28,881 nt of DNA. Source: Bacteroidales bacterium UBA4331 (GTDB lineage: Bacteria > Bacteroidota > Bacteroidia > Bacteroidales > Paludibacteraceae). Shown here piece by piece: positions 10,801 to 15,515 of this stretch. Position 1 is the first letter of the stretch. The number at the start of each line of letters is the position of its first letter. The notes under the pieces were generated by a model. It was not told the origin of the DNA, ran no database searches, and saw only the letters and a program-made list of their open reading frames with translations. The translations under genes were made by a program, and so were the position numbers. The stretch covers positions 1 through 28,881 of the forward strand of contig DGTR01000003.1 in the NCBI GenBank assembly GCA_002394395.1, in the 5' to 3' direction.

Positions 10801-11971
10801 TGAATGTACTCGGCAGACCGAATATCGGCAGTTCGCGTATCTTGGTGAAACGGGATTTAGCACCGTTCGTACCCATCGACTCTCCGGCATCGTCTTTATA
10901 TTTGTTGTTATAACCTACATAGTAATACGTGCTGTCCGAATCCGGCACACGTATCAGATCCGTTTGGTAATACTTCGTGCTGCCCTTGCGGGTCATACAC
11001 GTCAGACGGTCCATCGTGTAGATCTTCTTGGCAGCCGTACTATCGGATGACCGCTGCGGGTTGTTTTCGTTCATACGGTAGCGCAGAGAATCCTGCTCGT
11101 CGGTTGCAAAGAAATAGCTGCTGCAACTATTAATAGGATCATCCAAGAGATAGAGACGGAAGATCGTACGAGGGGTCTTATCGTGTTTAGAATCTGCATA
11201 GGCATAAGCCGCTTTACCTTTTTGTATTGTACCTGCACCGGAAGATAAGTTCCATGGCGATAACGTCGTGTTGAAAGTCACCAAGCCGGCATTGGTATAG
11301 GATTGCGGGCTGTTAGCTTTCGGGATTTCGAACATATAGACCTCGCGATAGGTCATACCCAAGAAACCCGTACCCATCCTTCCGTTGAAAGGAGTCTTAC
11401 CCCGACCCAACGTACCGTTCGGGGCTAGCGGGTCAAAAGAAGAGAGACCGGGACGACCTGATACGGTAGGCACACCGCGTTCGGTAGGAATGACGAACAC
11501 AACATCACAGGCTTTTGCATCGTCGTAATTATCCGTCAGGTCACCCAGGAACTTAAACGCATCACTCGTTTTAAGGGTCTTACCGTCGTTCCAAATCGTA
11601 TAAACGGTACCTTCTTTAGCGCCCAACGCTTTGTTACCACGATTCAAAGGATAACCCACCTGCCATTCGTTCATCTCAGTCACTTCCGTGGCAGGGAGCA
11701 GTTTCATATACGTTCCCGCCCCATAACTGTAATAATCGCCCGTGTAGCGGGTATAGTTACTAACAAAGAGCTCCTCACCGTCTTCTTCTGTGCCGTTACC
11801 GTTCTTATCCACCCATACCGACAACAAGAACCGCTCACCTTGCTCCAGATTCACCACCAAACCGGCATCCGTCGGCGTCCAACCGACTCCCCACATTCCT
11901 ACAGAGTACATTACTACAGAAATCAACAACAGGATTCGTACCTTAAATTCTTTTTTACAGACTTTATTCAT
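1868..11971 (-). CDS. giant secreted surface protein with InlB-like repeat and short GQK-type C-terminal motif
   Basis: About 3367 residues. The start at 11971 is chosen because a promoter lies just upstream (12005-12036) and the protein then begins with a signal peptide (MNKVCKKEFKV, then ILLLISVVMYSVG). A longer in-frame opening to 12232 would lie within the araC-like gene and is not used. Visible parts: an InlB/Listeria-Bacteroides-type repeat at about 529-600 (NGFNFTGWNTKEDGSG, LTLYAQG); two diverged blocks of about 475 residues beginning near 839 and 1320 (RDTIEFGY / RDTVIFGY, then IVDTFRITMS / IVDTLKVTLS), with a third VVDTFTVHMS near 2414; a jelly-roll-like domain at about 2164-2260 ending FIIDDMCIFA; and a C-terminal motif with FILRDGHVYSIYGQKIR. 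That tail resembles short C-terminal modules of Bacteroidales surface proteins. Whether it is a type IX secretion signal is open. Probably an adhesin or outer-surface fibre; no catalytic motif seen. Confidence 0.9.
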   Translation of the reverse strand: MNKVCKKEFKVRILLLISVVMYSVGMWGVGWTPTDAGLVVNLEQGERFLLSVWVDKNGNGTEEDGEELFVSNYTRYTGDYYSYGAGTYMKLLPATEVTEMNEWQVGYPLNRGNKALGAKEGTVYTIWNDGKTLKTSDAFKFLGDLTDNYDDAKACDVVFVIPTERGVPTVSGRPGLSSFDPLAPNGTLGRGKTPFNGRMGTGFLGMTYREVYMFEIPKANSPQSYTNAGLVTFNTTLSPWNLSSGAGTIQKGKAAYAYADSKHDKTPRTIFRLYLLDDPINSCSSYFFATDEQDSLRYRMNENNPQRSSDSTAAKKIYTMDRLTCMTRKGSTKYYQTDLIRVPDSDSTYYYVGYNNKYKDDAGESMGTNGAKSRFTKIRELPIFGLPSTFKAPAGAIGRMVADTTSAVNNLNVAFKPAGYFLQVTTPRGFTNVQMRPDADSTVWTCEEMWHIDSTYVPLQIRAKIYSGSEYSPDDEGIDIPGWSVNIRGTEVPLATDHSQFVEGGEDGWARIYANRSEPNGYIEFVKANPRYHIHYDNNGLLGTQVPDQYPGDEETRVTVEDPQLVNGFNFTGWNTKEDGSGRTYQPNDVVDFTSLPDGALVKDSTLTLYAQGSYTGTYHVAFSFMHSNGKRYFLTQPVGATNRYVRARPVGDWTDTYQGMSDPYNTEPNYISTYKLIGGPNPCKECVSGEFLLDPRREWRYGAKDSLLFYSHFAPASDVYLGLYYENPETPFKDPVTIVANSTWAGIFTSTAGWPDYSVADVQDTKLKSENYLDGFLESNIQRHTRPSIDSSYVKYNEELNQFDGVETEGEATTFQISRVRVADEHYVVLPDTTSHIWRDTIEFGYHSGEQSREQVWTSMIGKHLLAVTKVGNDTVYFHPDPDHILHDPNNLYLDKNYRVSQVFEFIPDSRVSTAVAEEDRATHETTSNHWHNDIVSGLNSPIDVKDGEGNYIDIVDTFRITMSHGGISKIKQYYGRWKKGARGLKVNGDGSVRTRDVIVRTKTYHYGETITHLVLKPEFKSYIFNPLADNSQVINFTLARVTAHPLVDVNGNEVGEEEVISSEDITESLKLGPGACTFSSGESYFDKTEAVSQHVTLTTKAVNKEVDNHDTLIISTTVTIGGKEYPVTARVPLMQASLEGDELIWSVESGKKRYYIMAGTGGLIFRQYALKDGTLYKEGTSNTALIKGSKDPSNSDKQYITPWQFSFPPSGSANQVALKTKYEVDRYFHIDGENKPEVHPSDSSLLTFHYVNVLTNDNANEEELVKLQYGADKWLQFRQTAGSGSELVLVDDEDDASVFSWSYLQQEYSLLNNGAYPSRDTVIFGYNTNMSVAIQAPYKAYKEYSMLVGNSVVYCCRVEETDMSNLQSSSLEWKTNQTFSLIPDARTFDSGSTPSPATSGISRTANTVSTSDATTSPRDVKIGGKYVNIVDTLKVTLSLREGAPAYRFKGDWSKFRSVSDAELKIPLVRKTYHEANYDSLICVVENDAYNHTFPNTITDPVSYTFNIGTMNRTGRHVLDVANTTIEVLGRDETDVTVSGRMDLSSTAMAEVLLLDEFGNTPSWCRISGKTATTITVECTQSGIRTPRMAYLRIFYIVMIDDKMYVVTEQLTVSQPSYFQYANNQHLVHSPGASGDPLRADGMQQVHENKRILYYYPKQDVELPIRDSHFFGWWRWFREGEGAIGDSDIPNTVWRVQPRNTGSGRSGSYNFPFRIIGDSVKVPNTATDDPDDSVKVLVTMGRYTVFHYKAADYYENKKNPPVKVARVAPPITTFGVADASKPTVTYAAELGNYYDNLPMSLTYKNQVDTAMLDTMSAIPEPTLSLREIFELHPWTEMADTLEHYKTRIPDGEGAHTTKVFPLAKEKYMEDHVMMAPTGNELLLSTEQRYIKEHLKSTKQSESLLGYYMRDDHWSDGGWNAERKDSMIWCGGWDATCQWYTYNPKTQKYSVCNHSTTVSDDFLKVPAKQNITNGQEFDTVYYCLRARSQSTTGTPGNDETTVDGAYMFNICRYKLIYHKPGKYGPLAETKDKAGNVKALITNDDIEQHYEVLERLNFDYNRPGPEYTVYPHPLPWADASYGYTYPETPDLPHNRLHAQSDFPNHGEYGLINRIPTVDHWGEGVASYWRPMEQHGGASNGYMIYCDGMSSSGQVAALSLETHLCSGQKMFFSGYVCNPSSQTGKADPNFTFAVQGSVNGTDWVDITSYTTGGIKPSSQWSQIYFPIVFDENIDYRHFRVRISNVSSDWDGNDFIIDDMCIFATKPPLIAYQANTACKEKADEDLPSHVILRVDYQGIVGDGYNDTTVCYTLKSVNKDRVVTFVEMIDHYLDQDRKDNPDPSKSDTIYGRLYIPGKTYEPTHPDSIFVNMNQLIDTFDVSFQKHSKDASYRIFNEGYIYEILEGDIRPVKYVVHSAYVNVVDTFTVHMSGNYKDMLSSLCGMTSHLKVSNQMVLELNGEEQPTTESLDLCANSTYDIGLRVKGSLYLDSVAPINLNGTCVNDWLLYGDTADMTGSPKRRYGYKYSDIVKVVKDILRCEPKGTENANQFAPNLAAVSRNEMQRIKDAEKVDLDTTAHPYDILADLVNKGFLTLYKPSLTANVYAGDSVQYVIFPILGTGTDTKLHSSVEVCPLPLLIKLKPQSSSAVPLIVGGLHRDPEEMKLPVVVLADMNMANQEITLKVDSIMPNIGIASVKLLTTDDPDFQEGFHKLALVPDLDYPQTEYYLKGHYITLQPASSNNYTMKQGYNYTFAIDLQTILGKDTLDGGCKVGTVPFTLAVVPSYLRWDPQDSISAQWNKHGNWMGIDQYNRPIHATARFAPLSTTSIIIPAMTDGRPYPELPDLTAPATYDSVKQVGFQYNTCEAIRFLPGAAMSQQQRMDYEEAIIDMPMPHNEWAFRAAPVQGMISGDIFMANADIDNTTPLWEVGAFDAAGRTHKTGNASFWLSLYSTSVIRKGDGGSIADIDYAADTEWSKVTNGVKLSLPPAQGFAVYARTKSTEPAAVRLPKNDDLYYYYNTNGERVDELYEHELRDYRNSLCTNHAGELAFYPGKEATSQSYTITKGVGSTTFVFGNPTMGYIDIWGFIADNSLVEEIGYMGANNEYTTVSKSAALATTDTISNPKRYLPPMHAMLVKVSTGTPTKLTVIVNTNRVLTSPDKKVPLAAPIRMASRRYPKGIMTVTATNTVSPRCFSRLLVGQGYNDAVYEGEDALLTTLNIDNYTNNTTPATPFNLYAAEDGYGLCIDLRDSIVNIPLSFYLSDLPFDPFTRLWFTGVNNISGSLVLYDALTDTERSISDGSYLDIMTPETSHEVRYYIRRPGYVPGQSGENPVATGFTNIDGETTSAVKFIKNGHVFILRDGHVYSIYGQKIR

Positions 11972-12004
11972 ATCAAATATTACAAATTTCGTTAAAATTG
12001 GCTG

Positions 12005-12036
12005 CAAAATTACATAAAAAAAAGCACATGCGCAAG
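12005..12036 (-). promoter_or_regulatory. promoter of the giant surface-protein gene
   Basis: On the minus strand CTTG (12036-12033), the 20-nt spacer CGCATGTGCTTTTTTTTATG, then TAATTTTG (12012-12005). Transcription would start near 11998, about 27 nt before the ATG at 11971. The -33 is one base off consensus (CTTG for TTTG), consistent with a promoter needing an activator. Confidence 0.75.
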
Positions 12037-12094
12037 AGACACATGCAAAAATTGTTTTAAAGTTGAGAAAAAGAGTCGTTTTTTGTTTTAAAGT
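12025..12094. promoter_or_regulatory. paired direct repeats around the giant gene's promoter (putative operator)
   Basis: CACATGC occurs at 12025-12031 and again at 12040-12046, 15 bp apart, bracketing the -33 element. GTTTTAAAGT occurs at 12054-12063 and 12085-12094, 31 bp apart (about three helical turns), just upstream. AraC-family regulators usually bind direct repeats, and the neighbouring gene encodes one. The sites are visible; their role as operators is inferred. Confidence 0.45.
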
Positions 12095-12098
12095 CGAA

Positions 12099-13295
12099 TC
12101 AACTATCGGATTGGGCAAGCCATTCCGTCGGAGTAAGACCTGTTTCACGAGCAAAGACACGTCCGAAGACCGTAGCCGACGAAAAACCGCAATGTTCTGC
12201 AATCTCTTGCACGCGCACATCCGGGTTCGCACGCATGAAACGCTTCGCTTCTTCGATGCGGAAATTCGTCACAAACTGATAGAACGTACAGCCGTATTCC
12301 GCTTTGATAAACTGCGAGAGATAAGTTCGATTCATCGGCACGACCGTCATAATGTCAGAGAGACGGAAATCGGCGTTCAGATAAGGCTTCTCGGCCTCCA
12401 TCCATTCCTCCAAAGCACGACGATATTCGGTATTGGCTGCCACATTTGCTACCACTGCTTCTTTCCCGATTTCGTCACTAATCTCTCCGTTTTCGTCACT
12501 CACCCGCTCCAACCAAGGCTTGGAACGGAAGATCACTTGCTCGTTGATATAAACGAAAATAAAGAAGAGCAACCACTGCTGCGTGAAAAGCCGAGTCGGC
12601 GTCTCTAAGAAACAGAGATATGTATAAGAGCCCCCTAACACAAACATCATCACCAGATACCGGATGACCCAGTGCTCATCCGTCTCTTCCACAGAACCAA
12701 AGTTTTCCTCACTAAACTGACGATAACGCCGTACATGGAGGAAAATCAGAAAAATCCATATCGCCGGTACGATCGCCAACAACCATCTCAGATCCAAAGG
12801 AACAAACCAATCGATTACCCCGACTACCAAAACCGGCAAGAGACGCGTCAACGCCTTATCCCACGTCAGCCAATGAGGACGAAGCAGCTCCATAGGATAA
12901 GCCAACATCAACCAAGCGATAATATCTCCGGCAAGCATCTCCCACCCCTCGAAAGCAAAAATACCCTCTGCAGGCAAAAGCTGACTATTCACCCGCATCC
13001 GGTACAACAAACCCCAAACAATTATTACCGACAGCGCCGCCATTATCCATGCGGAGACATAGCGCACACGGATACCGTTATGATGACGAAAGAGCAGCCA
13101 CGAAAAAACCGATGTGATCGTGATAACGGCTACATTCTGAGTAGGAGCAATAATAGCACGGAAGATATCCGCCGGAATAAGCGGCGAGAGCAAATAACTC
13201 ACGACAACTGAAGCCGCGAGTATCAGTCCAAATACAGCTTCAGAACGGTATTCATAATAGAAATGCCGAAGACTTTTACGATTTTTTTCTTCCAT
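12099..13295 (-). CDS. membrane-bound AraC-family transcriptional regulator
   Basis: 398 residues from the ATG at 13295. A Shine-Dalgarno-like GGAGGG lies about 10 nt upstream, unusually strong for Bacteroidota, and the promoter at 13322-13353 would place any earlier ATG upstream of the transcript. The first 255 residues hold about eight hydrophobic helices (first near 20-40, last near 237-252). A linker follows, then a C-terminal AraC/XylS-type double helix-turn-helix at about 295-398 (FRLSDIMTVVPMNRTYLSQF, EEAKRFMRANPDVRVQEIAE, CGFSSATVFGRVFARETGLT). The sensor is therefore in the inner membrane and the DNA-binding part in the cytoplasm. It lies 127 bp upstream of the giant surface-protein gene in the same direction, and direct repeats sit in the gap. 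Control of that gene is likely but inferred. The ligand is unknown. Confidence 0.9.
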   Translation of the reverse strand: MEEKNRKSLRHFYYEYRSEAVFGLILAASVVVSYLLSPLIPADIFRAIIAPTQNVAVITITSVFSWLLFRHHNGIRVRYVSAWIMAALSVIIVWGLLYRMRVNSQLLPAEGIFAFEGWEMLAGDIIAWLMLAYPMELLRPHWLTWDKALTRLLPVLVVGVIDWFVPLDLRWLLAIVPAIWIFLIFLHVRRYRQFSEENFGSVEETDEHWVIRYLVMMFVLGGSYTYLCFLETPTRLFTQQWLLFFIFVYINEQVIFRSKPWLERVSDENGEISDEIGKEAVVANVAANTEYRRALEEWMEAEKPYLNADFRLSDIMTVVPMNRTYLSQFIKAEYGCTFYQFVTNFRIEEAKRFMRANPDVRVQEIAEHCGFSSATVFGRVFARETGLTPTEWLAQSDS

Positions 13296-13321
13296 CGTGA
13301 GTATCCCTCCTAAATCGCCTG

Positions 13322-13353
13322 CAAAGTTACAACTTTTTTTTGATATATGCAAA
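13322..13353 (-). promoter_or_regulatory. promoter of the AraC-family regulator gene
   Basis: On the minus strand TTTG (13353-13350), the 20-nt spacer CATATATCAAAAAAAAGTTG, then TAACTTTG (13329-13322). Start of transcription near 13315, about 20 nt before the ATG at 13295. It fixes the start of the gene. Confidence 0.8.
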
Positions 13354-13441
13354 TAAAAATCAAACTTTCCCTTAGAAAAAAAAATAGAGAAAAAAGAAAG
13401 AGAACAGACAAATCCATAGTGTAAATGCCCATAACCACCCG

Positions 13442-13510
13442 GTAAGGGTTTTGTAAGGGTTTTGTAAGACTTTAGGTTGACCTAGGATAACCTAGGATTA
13501 CCTAGTAATT
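13442..13510. repeat. short direct repeats upstream of the tRNA promoter
   Basis: The 11-mer GTAAGGGTTTT is present twice in tandem (13442-13463) with a partial third copy. Then CCTAGG-centred units recur every 10 bp (CCTAGGATAA, CCTAGGATTA, CCTAGTAATT; 13481-13510). The 10-bp spacing puts the CCTAGG palindromes on one face of the helix. This lies between the divergent araC-like and tRNA promoters. No gene is seen in 13354-13585. Confidence 0.7.
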
Positions 13511-13585
13511 ATTATTAAGGAACAGGCGCGCGCACGCGAGAAAAATGAGAAAAATGCATTTTTTTTGCATTTTTTTTCAAAAAAA

Positions 13586-13617
13586 TTTGGTCATGTCAAA
13601 AAAAAGCAGTACCTTTG
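13586..13617 (+). promoter_or_regulatory. promoter of the tRNA operon
   Basis: TTTG (13586-13589), the 20-nt spacer GTCATGTCAAAAAAAAGCAG, then TACCTTTG (13610-13617). It differs from the rRNA promoter spacer by one base, and the match continues upstream (TGCA-T-tract units from 13555) and downstream (GCACCCGCTTTCGATAACAA). Start near 13624, about 50 nt before tRNA-Gly. Confidence 0.85.
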
Positions 13618-13672
13618 CACCCGCTTTCGATAACAAAGCACATTGATCTAACTTTTATAGTTCAAAAAAGTT

Positions 13673-13745
<73 letters not shown>

Positions 13746-13755
13746 CTTTTTTTTT

Positions 13756-13837
13756 GCCCAGATGGCGGAATTGGTAGACGCGTGCGTTTCAGGTGCGCAT
13801 GCCGCGAGGTGTGCAGGTTCGAGTCCTGTTCTGGGCA
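13756..13837 (+). tRNA. tRNA-Leu (CAG)
   Basis: 82 nt. Acceptor arms GCCCAGA and TCTGGGC, anticodon loop TTCAGGT (anticodon CAG), a long variable arm (class II), T arm GCAGG-TTCGAGT-CCTGT. CCA is not encoded in full (A then CCC). Ten nucleotides after tRNA-Gly, six before the next tRNA. Confidence 0.96.
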
Positions 13838-13843
13838 CCCCAA

Positions 13844-13927
13844 GCGCAGGTGGTGAAATTGGTATACACGCTACTTTGAGGGGGTAGTGGTCGCAAGATC
13901 GTGTGAGTTCGAGTCTCATCCTGCGCA
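13844..13927 (+). tRNA. tRNA-Leu (GAG)
   Basis: 84 nt. Acceptor arms GCGCAGG and CCTGCGC, anticodon stem CTACT/GGTAG with loop TTGAGGG (anticodon GAG), long variable arm, T loop TTCGAGT. CCA is not encoded. Last gene of the tRNA operon; the terminator begins 8 nt later. Confidence 0.96.
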
Positions 13928-13934
13928 CAAAAAT

Positions 13935-13966
13935 GACATAATCGAAAGATTGTGTCGTTTTTTTTT
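13935..13966 (+). terminator. Rho-independent terminator of the tRNA operon
   Basis: GACATAATC, tetraloop GAAA and GATTGTGTC form a 9-bp stem (one G-U pair), followed by G and nine T (13958-13966). The end of the T-tract doubles as the -33 TTTG of the next promoter. Confidence 0.9.
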
Positions 13967-13995
13967 GTGTATATCAATTTTTTTTTGTAATTTTG
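13964..13995 (+). promoter_or_regulatory. promoter of the DUF2147 gene, overlapping the tRNA terminator
   Basis: TTTG (13964-13967), the 20-nt spacer TGTATATCAATTTTTTTTTG, then TAATTTTG (13988-13995). Start near 14002, leaving a very short leader before the ATG at 14018. The spacer differs by one base from that of the gyrB promoter. Confidence 0.8.
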
Positions 13996-14017
13996 CGCCC
14001 GCAAAATGTATGATCCT

Positions 14018-14446
14018 ATGAAAAGAACATTTCTGATAGCAGCATTGATAATGCTTGCAGTAGCAGGAAAGGCGCAAGTGAGCCAGATTGTTGGCGATTG
14101 GAAGACCGTCGATGACAAGACCGGCGAGAAACGATCCATCGTAACGATATACAAAGGCTCCGACGGACTCTATTACGGAAAAGTCAGCAAGCTGCTGATG
14201 TACCAGGAGCTGCATCCCCAATGCGAGGCATGCCAGGGCGAGGACAAGAACGCGCCGGTAGAGGGCTTGGTCATCATCCGCGGCATGAAAGCCGAGGACG
14301 GACAACTCGTGGGAGGCAAAGTGCTTGACCCCGAAAGCGGGAAGTTCTACTACGGTAAGATACACCTCAAAAACGGTAACCTCGTCCTCCGCGGGAGCTT
14401 GGACAAACACGGCTTCCTCGGGCGCAACCAAACATGGGTGAAGTGA
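14018..14446 (+). CDS. DUF2147 family secreted protein
   Basis: 142 residues from the ATG at 14018. An ATG at 14006 is in frame, but it lies only a few bases after the likely transcription start and would put four residues before the signal peptide. Signal peptide about 1-19 (MKRTFLIAALIMLAVAGKAQ). The rest is one DUF2147 domain: IVGDWKTVDD, YYGKVSKLL, a CEAC pair in the position where relatives have CxxC, GGKVLDPESGKFYYGKI and the end LGRNQTWVK. The family is periplasmic or outer-membrane associated in Bacteroidota and has no established reaction. It stands alone, with its own promoter, between the tRNA operon and a repeat element. Confidence 0.92.
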   Translation: MKRTFLIAALIMLAVAGKAQVSQIVGDWKTVDDKTGEKRSIVTIYKGSDGLYYGKVSKLLMYQELHPQCEACQGEDKNAPVEGLVIIRGMKAEDGQLVGGKVLDPESGKFYYGKIHLKNGNLVLRGSLDKHGFLGRNQTWVK

Positions 14447-14460
14447 TGGTGTAAAAGGAG

Positions 14461-14857
14461 TTAATCGAAAATGCGCAGTCATTTTGGCCTACGCGGCCTG
14501 AGCGTAAACGACTACTAACCCGCGCTCACAAGCGAGCTTGCAGCGCGTCTTACTATTCCTTTCCGCTTGTTGACGCCCCGATGGGCGACAACATGACTGC
14601 TTACAAAAATACGGGCTTGCAGCCCTCACAAAAATATAGAAAATAACCCCTTTCCAACCTCCCCAAGGGGAGGAGAAAAAAAATTTTTTGACATTTTTGT
14701 AAGCGATAGCGCATTTTTGTAAGGCGGTAGGGCGGCACTATCGAGTGCCGGACAAAGGATAAGCGGACAAAGGCGGGCGTTGGGCTTGCACAAAAGAACG
14801 AATTTGGGCGATTAGACTAAGGCGCAGCAAGCGCCGAAACGCCGCATTTTCGATTAA
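14461..14857. mobile_element. MITE-like hairpin-rich element with 15-bp terminal inverted repeats
   Basis: TTAATCGAAAATGCG (14461-14475) and its exact reverse complement (14843-14857) bound about 397 bp with no supported gene. The outer four bases are TTAA on both sides, so it can also be read as an 11-bp terminal repeat TCGAAAATGCG flanked by a TTAA target duplication. Inside are several small stems: 14521-14547 (two-part), 14574-14587, 14613-14625, 14658-14673, 14733-14750 and 14821-14835. The stem at 14733-14750 is followed by GACAAAGGA, like linkers in the 737-1108 array. A non-autonomous element is inferred; a chance inverted repeat is possible but 15 of 15 matching makes it unlikely. 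No transposase is in the window. Confidence 0.55.
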
Positions 14858-14878
14858 AAGAAAATTAATAGAATAGAT

Positions 14879-15499
14879 ATGAAGTTGGTATTTGCATCGA
14901 ATAATGCGCATAAGCTAAGCGAGGTGCGGGCAATGATGCCGGCTGGCGTCGAAGTGCTCAGCCTCCATGAGATCGGCTTCGAAGCCGAGATAGAAGAGAC
15001 CGGCAAGACCCTCGAGGAAAACAGTCTTATCAAAGCCAAAGCCGTTTGGGACTTTATTAATGATGGAATGAGCGCGGCAAAGCCGCTCAATGATGGATTG
15101 ATGGTTAACGGAGTGTTTGCGGATGATACGGGACTGGAGATTGATGCGCTGAACGGTGAGCCGGGCGTCTATACCGCACGGTGGGCAGGTTCGCCCGCTG
15201 CCAACAGGCAGAAAGCCATCCGCGAGTTGGAAGGCAAAGAGGACCGCGGATGCCGGTTCCGCACGGTGATCACCCTCATTAGGGGAGGAAAGGTCCAACA
15301 GGTAGAAGGCATCGTACGCGGACGGATTGCCGAGCAGGAGTTCGGCGAAGGAGGGTTCGGTTATGACCCTGTATTCATTCCCGAAGGCTACGACAAGACC
15401 TTCGGAGAGTTGCCTGCTGAACTGAAAAACCACATCAGCCACCGCGCAAGAGCGATTCAGGAACTCGTAAGAGTTTTGAATGATGGATTGATGGAATGA
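14879..15499 (+). CDS. rdgB: RdgB/HAM1 non-canonical purine NTP pyrophosphatase
   Basis: 206 residues. Hydrolyses dITP, XTP and ITP to monophosphates, keeping deaminated purines out of DNA and RNA (cytoplasm). Family landmarks: N-terminal KLVFASNNAHKLSEV, ETGKTLEENSLIKA, VFADDTGLEIDALNG with the catalytic Asp pair, GVYTARWAG, GFGYDPVFIPEGYDKTF and the C-terminal ISHRARA. Between LIKAKAVWDFI and VFADDTG there are about 16 residues (NDGMSAAKPLNDGLMVN) not expected from the family as I remember it. They are encoded by a 48-bp palindromic insert (15057-15104). The end of the gene (VLNDGLME) repeats the same DNA, and its stop falls in a 16-bp tandem repeat. porZ starts 12 bp later, so the two are probably cotranscribed. 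No clear promoter was found upstream. Confidence 0.95.
   Translation: MKLVFASNNAHKLSEVRAMMPAGVEVLSLHEIGFEAEIEETGKTLEENSLIKAKAVWDFINDGMSAAKPLNDGLMVNGVFADDTGLEIDALNGEPGVYTARWAGSPAANRQKAIRELEGKEDRGCRFRTVITLIRGGKVQQVEGIVRGRIAEQEFGEGGFGYDPVFIPEGYDKTFGELPAELKNHISHRARAIQELVRVLNDGLME
15057..15108. repeat. in-frame palindromic insertion in rdgB, bounded by TTAA
   Basis: TTAA at 15057-15060 and 15105-15108 bracket 44 bp. These comprise AATGATGGAATGA, a core GCGGCAAAGCCGC (15074-15086), and AATGATGGATTGATGG (15089-15104). The core 13-mer is identical to the hairpin at 805-817. The 16-mer is identical to the tandem unit at the gene's end (15479-15510). 44 bp plus one TTAA copy is 48 bp, exactly 16 codons, so the frame is kept. 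Confidence 0.65.
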
Positions 15500-15515
15500 T
15501 GGATTGATGGAATGA
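15479..15515. repeat. 16-bp tandem repeat across the rdgB stop and porZ start
   Basis: AATGATGGATTGATGG occurs at 15479-15494 and 15495-15510, followed by AATGA. It covers the last rdgB codons, the rdgB TGA (15497-15499) and the porZ ATG (15512-15514). Each unit is itself made of two diverged 8-mers. Confidence 0.85.

Noticed and set aside
11972..12232. N-terminal extension of the giant protein by 87 residues
   Set aside because: It would start inside the araC-like gene and upstream of the -7 element at 12005-12012. The signal peptide begins only at the ATG at 11971.
12672..13211. 179-codon plus-strand frame opposite the AraC-type regulator
   Set aside because: Gln/Arg/Asn-rich product typical of the reverse strand of membrane helices; no start signal.
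13296..13352. N-terminal extension of the AraC-type regulator by 19 residues
   Set aside because: These codons cover the -7 and -33 elements of its promoter; the GGAGGG site points to the ATG at 13295.
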